Positions 9,099 through 17,361 are shown, counted from the stretch's first letter. The stretch is DNA of 18,361 nucleotides from Baffinella frigidus (GCA_026770585.1 MU646366.1:473904-492264), one strand, 5' to 3'. A program made the numbers and translations. Notes: generated by a model not told the origin, from the sequence alone.

Positions 9099-12000
9099 GG
9101 TGGGGGGTTGAGGGTTTAGAGTTCAGAGTTTAGAGTTCAGAGTTTAGAGTTTAGAGTTCACCACAAAATCTGATCGATTTGGTAGCGTCCTCACTGGCCG
9201 TGTGCAACCATACCTGGCTTGGACCTCCAAACCGAAAGTCCGTGATCGTGGACTGATCTGATATTTACACGGTACAAATCCTGCCCGGAATCCTGAGTCC
9301 AGACATCTAGCCCCCACATCCGAACCCCCAATGGAGAAATCTGCACCCAGAACCTAGCTCCGCCTCAGTTATTCTGGACTCCTCGTTAAATCCATTCAGA
9401 GCAGGACTCCGTACAAACGCTCCAGCACAAAGAGCATCTGGACATATTTAATGGATAGCCTAGAGCAACTGGGCGAGAGCTAGGGGACCTGCCTCGAGCT
9501 GGGCCAACCCGCATCAAAACACATCTAACCCCTACCCCCGAAACCTCAATCGAGAAATCTGCAACCGGGACCTGCGCCGATCTGGGGCACAAGCGCGGAG
9601 TTGCGTCCGCTGCAGACGGCAGTCACCCTCGTGAAATCTGTTCAGACCAGGACTCCGTACAAACGCTCCAGTACAACGAGCATTTCAACGGGGAGCCCCG
9701 ATCAATTGAGGGAGGGACCTGCGCCGAGCTTGGAGACAAGCGCGAATTTGCTGGTGGGTGGCGTCTGCAGTGGCCGGCAGTCACCCTCGGAGCCCAGATC
9801 AAGAGGGTGTTACCTGCGCCGAGCTGTGCCACACGCGCGGAGTTGCGGGCGCTGCAGACAGCTGTCACCCTCGCACCCAGGGGGTCAACTGAAGGAGAGC
9901 TAGGGGACCTGCGCCGAGCTGGGAGACAAGCGCGGAGTTGCGGCCGCTGCAGACGGCTGTCACTCTCGCGCCCAGCGCCTTCGCTACCTGCCGCGCGCTC
10001 CGGTTTGAGGGTTTGGGGTTTGGGGTTTGGGGGTTGGGGGTTTGGGTTTGGGGTTTGGGGTTTGGGTTTTAGGGTTTAGGAACCAGGGTGTGGCCCTCCT
10101 GGTGCTCGCACCACGCTCACCAAACCGTACAGTGTCTGAACCAGGAAAAGCTCAGATAAGTCGAGAGCGGGGACTCGCATGGAAAGTGCCCCAGGGGTGA
10201 GACTTTCAGGGAGAGGGCGTCAAGGGAGGGACGTTCAGCGAAAAGGCATCAAGGGGAGGGACTCTCCATGAGAGTCTGTTAGGGTCCACCCACCAGAACC
10301 TTCATCAGTGTCTACACCGGGCAAGTTGAGCCAAATGACGATAACTCAACGGGACAGTGTCTGTACTAAAAGCAAAAGCTCAGAGTAGTCGAAAGTGGGG
10401 ACTCTCCTGGATAGCGACGTGCCCGACACCCCCGCTGGCGCCGATGAGAAGAAGATGCTCCCCGGGTTTGAGGCTGTTGGACTGCGTCAGAGCTTGCACC
10501 GCTGTGATCCCGACCTAGATTGGGGTGTAAGGTTTAGGGTTTAGGATGTAGGGTGTAGGGTTTAGGGCTGTGGGTTTAAGGCTTTGGGTGCTGGGTTCGG
10601 TTTTTATGGTTAAGGTTTTAGGGTTTCATTTAGGATTAAGGGTTCAGTGTCAAGGGTATCTATGATAGCCTCTAGCAGGTCCAAATAAATAAGTCATAAA
10701 TGGAGGTTCGTGGTATTCTGCCGAATTTCGCCCCTCAATTTCGTCCTTTTTCAAATCTGAAAGCGCAGATCCTCGAGATTTGGTCGCCAGCTCCAGAATC
10801 TGCTAAAAATATTCGAGCTGCGATGAAATCTTGAGATCTTTACTACAGGCCAAAGGTCGGATAAATGGCTCCAACTAAAGTGATTATAATCCTATTAGAC
10901 CTGCAAGAGGATAGGGTTTAGGGAACTCGTCGCTCCCACGTAATTCGAGCAGGCTTTTTGCCACGTGTAACTAATCCGAGCCGGCGTTCTACCAGGAAAC
11001 GGTCAAATGCGTCAGAGTGGAGTGGCCATGTGCGACACGTTCCGAGACGAAGGGGGCTGGTGGGGAGGGTGGCGGGCAGTGTATTCCCTGGTCAGCTTCC
11101 GCCCCCCTAGTTGGTAGTGCCACAAGCTAACGCCAGCAGACCCTTTAGCCTACGGTGAGAACCCCCCCTCCTCCTACCACGTTTTTTTAAAAAGTCTTTA
11201 AAAGTCGTATGAGGGGGGCTCCTACCGTAGGCAATCCGTAGGCTCTTTGTACCTCGCTGGCGTTTGCTTTTCAGATGATTGGTAACGGGCTGGATGGCTG
11301 ACGGACCAGGGGGAGAGCAGCGGCCTCGGCAAACGAGAGGTGCGCGGGCTTGTGCGCGATTTGATGCAAGGGCGTCTTCACGAACTGCGCGAAGGAGCCG
11401 TGCGCGATCGGGACTGTCCCGTACACCTGATGAGAAACCACCTTGAAATACTGCACGTTTATTGCTGTGTGTTGAAGGCATGAAAGACGCGCGAGAAATG
11501 CAGGAGAAGCACCGGGTATCGATGTCACCCCCTTTTAATGCTGGAAATCTAACGCCCCGAAACCCCTGGCCCGCACCACTGCATAACTACGCAAGCTCAG
11601 CCTCCCGGGGGCAGCAAAGGCATCGCACTGCCGCGTGCACAGTTTCTACCGCTGTCTGGATTTTATTCTTGCTCGTCGTACAGGTGTTATTCGTGCTCGT
11701 TCTAAAGGCGTTAGGTTCACCCTTTTGTACTGGATTTCTGCTCGTAAATACTTTTCAGGATGCGCCAAAATAAATCGCAGGCAGAGCTAGAGCTTGCCGA
11801 GACGGGGCCAGACCGCATCCCCCCGCTTGAACGTCGAGACCCCAGGCGGGACATCCTCCACGACCCCTGCACCACAGTCCACGCTACGGCTCAGAAAGCC
11901 CGCATGGCCAGTGGGGCAGCCAGCGCCTCAAACATCTCTCAAGGTCAGAGCGGTTCCAGCAGGGCAGGTCAGATGAGGCGTGTTCCAGCAGGCCAGATCA

Positions 12001-12862
12001 GATGAGACCTGCGAAGTCGAAGCCCACCCCCCTCCCATCGAGAAGACGCTTGCCCAGTGCTGCTAGTGGCCCGGGAAGCTTGTCGCCCACCAGTCCCTTG
12101 TGTGTGGTTTGGGTTTTAGTGTTTAGGGTTTGGGGTTTAGGGTGCAGGGGTTGGGGGTTGGGGTTTAGGGTAAACGGTTTAGTGTTTAGTGTTTGGGGTG
12201 TGGGGTTTAGGGTGTGGGGTTTAGGGTGCTGGTTTGGGGGCTGAGGTTTGAGGGTTTCTGAACCCGGGTTTTAGGGTTTGGGGTTCAGGGTTTAGGGTTT
12301 AGGGTTTAGGGTTTAGGGATTAGGGATTAGGGTTTGGGGTTTGGGTTTAGGGTTTAGGGTTTCTCAAGGGTTTGGGGTGTGGGGTTTGGGTTCAGGGTTC
12401 AGGGTTGAGGGTTGAGGGCCTAGGGTTTAAGGTTTAGGGCTGATGGTTTAGGGTTGAGGGTTGAGGGTTTAGGGTTCAGGGTTTAGGGTTAGGGTTCAGG
12501 GTGTGGGGATTACCTTGGCGTCTACAGGGTTGACCCCCGCGCAGATGACCTTGCAGATGACACTGTCGGTCGAACTCCCTAGCGCAGGCCGTGCCCGGTT
12601 TGCACTGTCAATTCCTGCCCAGGTTGGGGAGTTGAGGTTCAGACGTCTTTCGCTGGCTGGGCGTCCAGGGGAAAACAGGGGGCAGAAGCAGGGTCCAGAC
12701 GTCTTTCGCTGACCGCAGGGACGTTGAGCAGGCGCCTACTCGGCCAGCGGACCCCTACGGACCTGACGGGAACCTCCTAACCCCCATTGCCATTCCGGTG
12801 AGGGTGGAGGTTGAGTAACCTTCTGGGCTGCCATGGCTGTAGACGATGCCCGTCTGCTGCAT
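6394..12862 (-). CDS. NAD(P)H quinone oxidoreductase-like MDR protein, 13 exons
   Basis: Exons: 12862-12820, 12578-12514, 12096-12009, 11866-11814, 11426-11307, 10514-10407, 9987-9909, 9037-8987, 8749-8679, 8313-8262, 7828-7743, 7279-7188, 6583-6499 (or on to TGA at 6394). All 12 junctions keep phase, giving 331 residues, or 365 with the tail; family members are usually 320-340. Seen: start MQQTGIVYSHGSPE; CAGVNPVDAK (27-36); GFDFAGVVEDV; GDAVYGTVPIAHGSFAQFV; LSFAEAAALPLVGITAVQAL; Rossmann motif GASGGVG (148-154); cofactor loop VCSGRN (171-176); FDLCLDCV; GKYVTIGGG; ADAGKLRPR; C-terminal AFANLHGRRVVGK. Zinc-site residues of classical alcohol dehydrogenases are not visible, as expected for the zeta-crystallin/QOR branch, which reduces quinones or enals with NAD(P)H. 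Substrate is not predictable. Intron 6 needs a GA donor and intron 10 a GC donor. The region between exons 1 and 2 is shorter than in relatives, so an exon may be missing there. Product and most exons secure; first and last exons less so. Confidence 0.85.
7330..7402. repeat. Inverted repeat in intron 11
   Basis: ATTGACTACGG (7330-7340) pairs perfectly with CCGTAGTCAAT (7392-7402) and continues imperfectly inward (TAGGCTGTAGAGC against GCTACGACCTT). It shares the CTACGGTAGG word with the 5453-5540 and 11124-11270 elements. Confidence 0.7.
7926..8058 (+). repeat. Diverged tandem duplication of about 60-70 bp in intron 10
   Basis: ACGCATCGGATTCAGGGTA at 7927 and the similar ACGCATGCCTCGAATTCAGG at 7983 begin two units. 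Both continue through a TTGAATTA/TTGGATTA word and a CTCCTGCAA/TTCCTACAA word. A shorter pair, ATAAAGCAAAC and GTAAAGCAAAA, lies at 8175-8208 and 8225-8258. Confidence 0.6.
8348..8379 (-). repeat. Short C-rich telomere-like tract in intron 9
   Basis: CCTAACCCCTCAACCCTAAA and following words on +. With the 7681-7705 tract in intron 11 this is one of the few telomere-like tracts reading in the sense of CCCTAAA on + within this gene. Confidence 0.75.
8559..8612 (+). repeat. Tandem repeat in intron 9
   Basis: AAACAAGGTGCAACAG followed by TAGAGC occurs at about 8560 and again as CAGAGC at about 8590, a unit of about 31 bp. It lies between exons 9 and 10 of the oxidoreductase gene and shows no coding role. 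Confidence 0.7.
8846..8980 (+). repeat. Telomere-like block in intron 8
   Basis: TTTAGGG, TTCAGGG and TTTGGGG heptamers filling the donor-proximal half of intron 8. The block begins only about six bases after the exon 8 donor (GTGCGT, 8986-8981). Confidence 0.88.
9050..9160 (+). repeat. TTGAGGG array and decayed tail in intron 7
   Basis: A locally uniform TTGAGGG run (about 9052-9105) passes into TTTAGAG/TTCAGAG words. It sits 13 bp upstream (gene sense) of the exon 8 acceptor. Confidence 0.85.
9568..9790 (-). pseudogene. Two frameshifted copies of the cofactor-loop exon
   Basis: Copies ending at 9719 and 9572 keep the GGCGCAG|GTCCC exon end and the GTGACTGCC core. Compared with exon 7, the first has about 11 extra bases and the second 1 extra base inside the coding core, so neither can replace it in frame. 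Surrounding intron sequence was duplicated with them: GGACTCCGTACAAACGCTCC occurs at about 9405 and 9651. Confidence 0.7.
9814..9888 (-). CDS. Alternative copy of the cofactor-loop exon (exon 7b)
   Basis: A second copy of exon 7 lies inside intron 7. It reads LGARVTAVCSARNSARVAQL and ends GGCGCAG|GTAACA, a better donor than that of exon 7 itself. Its acceptor (CTTCAG|TT) leaves two bases before the first full codon, so it does not fit the phase-0 GA donor at the end of exon 6. It does fit a GT donor four bases further on (exon 6 ending at 10403), giving a product of the same length. Could be a mutually exclusive exon or a decayed duplicate. Confidence 0.5.
10006..10085 (+). repeat. TTTGGGG-type telomere-like block in intron 6
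   Basis: Mostly TTTGGGG and TTTGGG words, at the acceptor end of intron 6. Confidence 0.85.
10129..10411 (-). repeat. Duplicated donor-side intron sequence
   Basis: 10354-10411 and 10129-10183 share ACAGTGTCTG, AAAAGCTCAGA, AGTCGA and GGGGACTC. The first copy spans the exon 6/intron 6 border, so the duplication carried a degenerate donor region deeper into the intron. Confidence 0.65.
10524..10655 (+). repeat. Telomere-like block in intron 5
   Basis: TTTAGGG and variants begin ten bases upstream (gene sense) of the exon 6 acceptor (TAG at 10517-10515). The rest of the intron up to 11120 shows no coding signal. Confidence 0.85.
11124..11270. repeat. Foldback element in intron 5
   Basis: Left arm 11124-11170 and right arm 11211-11270 pair imperfectly over about 50 bp: AACGCCAGC with GCTGGCGTT, AGCCTACGG with CCGTAGGCT, and CCCCCCTC with GAGGGGGG. 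The right arm holds an 11-bp duplication of the CCTACGG word. The loop contains GTTTTTTTAAAAAG. It sits 37 bp from exon 5. Confidence 0.75.
12105..12505 (+). repeat. Telomere-like block filling intron 2
   Basis: About 400 bp of TTTAGGG, TTTGGGG, TTCAGGG and TTGAGGG words. It occupies nearly all of intron 2 of the oxidoreductase gene, from about 3 bp after the donor window to just before the exon 3 acceptor. Confidence 0.9.
12608..12712 (+). repeat. Short direct repeat in intron 1
   Basis: CAGACGTCTTTCGCTG occurs twice, at about 12640 and 12696, in the region between exon 2 and exon 1. No function seen. Confidence 0.7.
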
Positions 12863-13261
12863 AGCGGCAGCGCGGACCCCGCCGCACAGCCGCGGGAGAA
12901 AGCCTGCCACGATAGGCGCGTGCAGTGCCAGCAGGATCCCGGGGAACAGGAGAGTGAGAGGCGGAATGGTGAGGGCTGGTCCCAGGAGGGAATAGGAAGA
13001 GGGAGGAAGAGATCAAATCGAGGCTGGAATTTGAGCCATTTCAGGCAAAGGAAGTTAACATCCGAACCTTTCCTTGGGATAAACGGCCAAAGCTCCAGCT
13101 TCCATTTGGTCAACTCCGGGAAATTGAAAAAAAATGTCAAAACGGTCAAATTGCTGCATCGAGTTTTGAAAACTCAGTTTTCGATCTCAAAGCTCACTGT
13201 TTCAACATTGATCAAACATGCAGACGGCGGGAGAGGTACGGGATAAAACTGGAGCGCCCCA

Positions 13262-13353
13262 ACAAAGAAAGAATTTCTAGCGGCGTGGCGGGATGTCAAG
13301 CAGTTTCTGAGACCGAACTAGGAGAAGTTGAACGCTTTGTTCGGGATCAAGCG
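13262..13353 (+). CDS. Coding-like stretch with an in-frame TAG
   Basis: One frame reads KKEFLAAWRDVKQFLRPN, then TAG (13319-13321), then EKLNALFGIKRP. Both halves look like the same kind of charged helical protein. Either the TAG is a nonsense mutation, or it is the acceptor of an exon starting at 13322 (CTAG|GAG), which would make the first half chance. It may be an upstream exon of the Tyr/Pro-rich gene; phase to 13476 could not be settled. Confidence 0.3.
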
Positions 13354-13475
13354 GCCTTGTTCTCCATCGTCTATGTTGTCTCCTCTCTTCTAACTCGCCC
13401 CGAACCCTCCCCCCTCCAACACTGACACCACATCCGTCCACCCCTCTCAAACGCTCACCTTGCATCCGTCCGCAG

Positions 13476-14085
13476 ACCAAGTTTTTCATGCTCAAGTGCG
13501 ACTACCCGCAGAACATGCAGGTGTTCTCCCTCCCATAGATCCCTTCCTCGGTCCTTCAGTTCCATACTCCTACGCTTCGCACGCAACTTGGCGCGTGTCT
13601 CGCACTTCACGCGACTCCTTCCCTGCAAACTCCGAAGATGCAGGAACGAACCGTGGTTGCTGACATCTGCTGCCGGTGCGTAGTCGTACGGCTACACGCC
13701 TACCTATGGCTACAAGCAGCAGTTGGCCACGCCGTACGCCTACACGCCGTACGCATACCCGTCGTCTTTCCGCCCGCGCAACACCAACACGCAGTACCTG
13801 GTACGCCCCTCACCCCCGCGCGAAGCTACGTTGCCAGGTGTACCTTGAAATCACTTGCTAGGACGCTTGGACACTGGGGCGTTTCAGACTCAGCGGCGTG
13901 GCAGGCAACTTGCTGCGTGCACGAAATTGGTCCCTGCAACGCGCCTGGCGCGACTCCTGGTCCAACGCCCTCCGAAGTTGCTCAAATTGAGGCTGGAGCT
14001 TCCGCAGGCGCTGCCGCCCTCCTGGGAGGAGCTCACCCCTCCTCCGATCTACCCGCTCACCTACCCGCAGCAGCAGTTCACGTGA
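13476..14085 (+). CDS. Tyr/Pro-rich protein, C-terminal exons (partial)
   Basis: Three phase-0 exons: 13476-13520 (TKFFMLKCDYPQNMQ), 13684-13800 (39 codons, with SYGYTPTYGYKQQL and TPYAYTPYAYP) and 14008-14085 (ALPPSWEELTPPPIYPLTYP, then QQQFT and TGA). Signals: CCGCAG|A, CAG|GTGTTC, CGTAG|T, CTG|GTACGC, CCGCAG|G. Composition is consistent across the three joins (Tyr, Pro, Gln, no Cys after exon 1). The N-terminal part is not found; a candidate lies at 13262-13353. A further possible exon at 14234-14288 (VQEDAPVFYDPLPLYRAM) could extend it if the TGA is bypassed by a donor at 14082. It runs opposite to the oxidoreductase gene (intergenic distance under 620 bp). No domain recognised; likely a disordered low-complexity tail. 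Confidence 0.5.
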
Positions 14086-14337
14086 ACGCCAGAGCGAATA
14101 GCAGCAGCCCCCCAGGTTCTGCCTCACCCTTTCCCGCATTGAATCGAGCGTGTACGCACTCACCCGAGCCCGAGCGGCGGTGAACACACTCACAATATGT
14201 CCGCCTTTCTTTCATTTTGCTGACGTTCCCCAGGTTCAAGAAGACGCCCCTGTGTTTTACGACCCGCTTCCCCTGTACCGAGCCATGTGTAATCGATGGT
14301 TATGCCGTGGTTATGCCGAACAGTTCGTTTCGTGCTC

Positions 14338-14646
14338 CTACGCGCCGGCGTGAGAAGTGGAGTCTTCACCGACACGCGTGATAAGGACACGTGTGAGTCT
14401 TGTCACACGCGGGAACCCTCCGCTCAACGGTTGCTCGAAAACGTGGCCACGCATCACTGGTGGGGTGGTCACAGGGTCATAGACATACGCCTTCAACAGC
14501 ACGAGGGGCTGTTTTGAATCAAAACTGCCCCCAAAGTCGGCGACAGGCCTGGGTGCCGAGGTTGTCGTTTAGGTACAGACAAATCGCCTGGCGCTTTCTT
14601 CCCTTCCTGGCATTACATTCCAGCGCGTACTGCACAGTGATGTTCC
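14338..14646 (-). CDS. Candidate exons of the minus-strand Gly/Met/Gln-rich gene
   Basis: From the acceptor GCGCAG|GG (exon from 14646) one frame reads NITVQYALECNARKGRKRQA and on through ICLYLNDNLGTQ before TGA at 14519. A second frame reads PLVLLKAYVYDPVTTPPVMR, then GHVFEQPLSGGFPRVTR, and is open to TAG at 14338. The two join in phase 0 across a 40-base GC..AG gap (GTQ|GCCTGT ... AAACAG|CCC). Neither contains a usable start, so they are internal or terminal. The entry phase (one base needed) matches the end of the exon at 17062-16966. Family unrecognised. The + strand ORF here is its shadow. Confidence 0.4.
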
Positions 14647-14715
14647 CTGCGCAAGGGGACAAGGGCAGATTGTCTCGTGGATGGAATAAATCGTGCTCAG
14701 TGTGTCAAGGTGTCT

Positions 14716-14925
14716 TTGGGTTTAGAGATTAGGGGTTAGGGTTCAGGGTTGAGAGTTTAGGGTGTAGGGACTAGGGTTTAGGGTTAAGGGTTCAGGTTGT
14801 GAGGTGAAGGACGTATGATTTAGGGTTTGGGGTCCAGGGTCCAGGGTTCAGGGTTTAGACTTTAGGTTTGAGGGTTTAGGGTTTAGGGTTTGGGGTTTGG
14901 GATTTAGGGTTTAGGGTTTAGGGTT
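14716..14925 (+). repeat. Telomere-like block
   Basis: TTTAGGG, TTCAGGG and degenerate words. It starts about 70 bp from the candidate exon at 14646 and ends at the dispersed element. Confidence 0.88.
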
Positions 14926-14928
14926 TTC

Positions 14929-15282
14929 TGGGGCTACTACCCCAATAGGATCATCAACTCACCCCCCATAGCCTCGTGAGGGGGAGTCTGGGGATATTAC
15001 CCCACGTAGGATCCCGGAGTGACTTTACACAGGTCACGTCCACTCGGTCATGTCCATCGTTCAGGTTGAGGATTTTAGGGTTCAGGGTGGTTGAGGGGTT
15101 TAGGTTTTTGGTAATAGTTCAGGGTTGTCTGGCGGAAGGGCTCCGCTCGGGCGCTAGAGACACACGGAGAAGAAGAAGGCCGCACGTGTAGTGAGCTTAT
15201 ATCTCCTTATAGTGGACGTGACTGTGTGGACGTGACCTGTGTAAAGTCACTCCGGTTGTCCTACATGGGGTAATATCCCCAG
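14929..15282. mobile_element. Foldback made of two inverted copies of the dispersed element
   Basis: 14988-15044 (+) and 15225-15282 (-) are near-identical inverted arms of about 57 bp (CTGGGGATATTACCCC, GGAGTGACTTTACACAGGTC, ACGTCCA). The right copy extends to 15199 and matches 5801-5872 over its whole length. A decayed third start (CTGGGGCTACTACCCC) lies at 14929-14944. The 180-bp spacer holds telomere-like words and 15120-15190 of plain sequence. No transposase or clear target-site duplication seen; a MITE-like element is inferred. Confidence 0.65.
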
Positions 15283-15289
15283 AGGTGGA

Positions 15290-16416
15290 GGGTGTAGGAT
15301 GCAGGATTCATATGGGGATTTGGGTTTAGGGTTCAGGGTTTAGGGTTTGGGGTTTAGGGTTTAGGGTTCAAGGTTTATGGTTTGGGCTTTAAGGTTTGGT
15401 GTTTATGGTTGAGGGTTTAGATTTTTGGATTCAGGGTTTAGGGGTTAGGGTTTGAGGTTCAGAGTTTTGAGTTTAGGATTCAGGGTTTGGGGTTTTAGGG
15501 TTGAGGGTGCAGTGTTCAGGGTTAAGGGTTCAGGGGCATATGGTTAGGTTGAAGGGGTTCAGGGTTCAGGGTACAGGGTTCAGGGTGTAGGATTGAGGAT
15601 GTAGGATTTAGGGCGAAGTGTTTAGGGTTTAGAGTTATATGGTTGAGGGTTTCTAAAGGGGCATATGGCGAATGGTGTAGTTTTTCGGGTTTCATGGTTC
15701 AAGGTTTAGGGTTTGGGGTTTAGGGTTAAGGGTTTAGGTTTTAGGGTTCAGAGTTCATGGTTTAGGGTTTAGAGTTTTAGGTTTAGGGTTTAGGGTTGAG
15801 GTTTCAAGGTTCAGGGTTCAGTTTTGAGGGTTGAGGGTTGAGGTTTTAATGGGTTTAGGGTCGGTTCAGTGTTCGGGTTTTATGATTTAGGATTTAGGAT
15901 TCATGGTTTAGGGTTTAAGGTGGGGATTTAGGGTACAGTGTTTCGGGTTTATGTTTGGGGTGAATGGTGAATTGTTTAGGGATTAGGATTGAAGATTTAC
16001 GATCCAGGTTTTAGGGTTCAAGGTTTAGGGTGTAGCGAGTGGGGTTTAGGGTTTCAGGGTTTAGGGTGTTGGGTGTAGGATGCAGGGTGCAGGGTGCAGG
16101 GTGCAGGGCGAGGGGTTTAGGGTTCAGGATTTAGAATGCAGGGTTTATCATTTATGGTTTACTACAAGTTGTTTATTGTTAATGGGCAATGGGTTATGGC
16201 AAATAGTTGAAGGTTCATGGTTTATGGTTTATGCTTTATGCTTAATGCTTAATGCTTAATGCTTAATGCTTGTGGTGAATTGTTCAAGGGTTATTGTTCA
16301 GGGTTTATGGTTTATGGTTCAAAAAGTATGGTTTATGGTTTGGGGGTTAAGTTTCAGGATTAAGAGATTAGGGTTAAGGCTTCAGTGTTTAGGGTTTGGG
16401 GTTTAGGGTTTGGGGT

Positions 16417-16448
<32 letters not shown>

Positions 16449-16960
16449 GAATTAGGGGATAGGGTTCATGGTTCAGGTTTAAGGGTTCAGAGTTTCAGGG
16501 TTTAGGGTTTATGATTTAGGGTTTGGGGTTTTAAAGTTGAGGTTTCAAGGTTCAGGGTTTAGGGTTGAGGGTTTGGGGTGTGGGGTGTTTGGTTCAGGTT
16601 TTAGGGCCTAGGGTTTAGGGTTTAGGGTTTGGGTCTGAGGTTTAGGGTATAGTTTTCAGGGTTGTGTGGTTATGGTCTGTGGGTTCGGGTTTAGGGTTCA
16701 GGTTTCAGGGTTCAGGGTACAGGTTCATCGTTTATGGTTTATGGTTTATGGTTTATGGTTTGTAGTTTCAGCTTTAGAGTTTAGGGTTCAGGGTTCAGGG
16801 TTTAGGGTTTAGTTGTTTGGGTGTTAGGTGTATGGTTTAGGTCTTAGGGTTTAGGGGATACGGATCAGGGTTTCGGGTGTAGGGTTCAGTTTCTCCAGTT
16901 CAATGGTTTAGGTTTTAGGTTTTAGGTTTTAGGTTTTAGGTTTTAGGGTTTAGGGTTTAG
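15290..16960 (+). repeat. Main telomere-like array (1.7 kb)
   Basis: Continuous TTTAGGG-family heptamers with heavy substitution. Locally uniform variants stand out: TTAATGC (about 16236-16268), TTGAGGG (16413-16447), TTTATGG (16728-16765), TTTTAGG (16908-16950). No other feature seen. If the flanking exons belong to one gene, the array is a single intron. Confidence 0.9.
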
Positions 16961-16965
16961 GGTTC

Positions 16966-17062
16966 CCGGACCACCCATCATCATGCCCGTCTCCATCTTC
17001 TGAGCATTCTGAGGCTGATGCAACCCCCCCATCATCCCCCCGGGCCCGGGGAGCATGCCGCC
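16966..17062 (-). CDS. Gly/Met/Gln-rich exon inside the telomere-like array
   Basis: After GCCAGCAG|G the minus strand reads GGMLPGPGGMMGGLHQPQNA, then QKMETGMMMGGPG. This is a complex, non-repeat island of about 97 bp between two telomere-like blocks. It ends either at CCGG|GAACCC (GA donor) or ATGG|GTGGTC (GT donor). Such low-complexity Gly/Met/Gln stretches are common in RNA-binding and transcription proteins, but no family can be named. Confidence 0.55.
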
Positions 17063-17065
17063 CTG

Positions 17066-17361
17066 CTGGCTTAAGGTGTGGGGTTTGGTGTTTTTGGTTT
17101 CAGGTGTGGGGGTTGGGGTTTAGGGTTCAGGCTTTGGGGTGTAGGGTTTAGAGTCTAGGGTTCGCAGATTTTCTGGTTTTGGGTTTGGGGTTTTGGGTTT
17201 CTGGTTTCTGGTTTCTGGTTTCTGGTTCCTGGTTTTTGGTTTCTGGTTTATGGTTTATGGTTTATGGTGTATGGTTTATGGTTTACGGTTTATGGTTTAC
17301 GGTTTATGGTTTATGGTTTATGGTTTATGGTTTATGGTCTATGGTTTGGGGTTTAGGAATC
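17066..17361 (+). repeat. Telomere-like block with TTTATGG and TTTCTGG runs
   Basis: TTTAGGG-type words at 17078-17160, then TTTCTGG (17190-17240) and a clean TTTATGG array (17245-17340). The ORFs here that spell GLWFMVYG are simply the 7-mer read through three frames. It fills the interval between the two Gly/Gln exons. Confidence 0.88.

Larger units (their letters stand above)
9402..9970 (-). repeat. Tandem duplication array of an exon plus flanking intron
   Basis: Repeat starts at about 9568, 9715, 9810 and 9905 (spacing 147, 95, 95), each carrying CCTGCGCCGA near its start on +. Further partial flank copies reach back to about 9290-9490. The array explains the otherwise puzzling minisatellite: its unit is exon 7 of the oxidoreductase gene. 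Confidence 0.85.

Noticed and set aside
9290-9990. CRISPR-like array
   Set aside because: Repeats of 95-147 bp with no uniform spacers; they are exon duplications in a eukaryotic gene.
12820-12975. Hydrophobic N-terminal extension of the oxidoreductase
   Set aside because: The frame upstream of ATG 12862 stays open and reads as a hydrophobic segment (LLFPGILLALHAPIVAGFLP), but it has no upstream ATG before a stop, so a targeting peptide cannot be supported without another exon.
15290-16960. A true chromosome end
   Set aside because: The array is strongly degenerate, contains non-telomere islands and is followed by 1.4 kb of other sequence.
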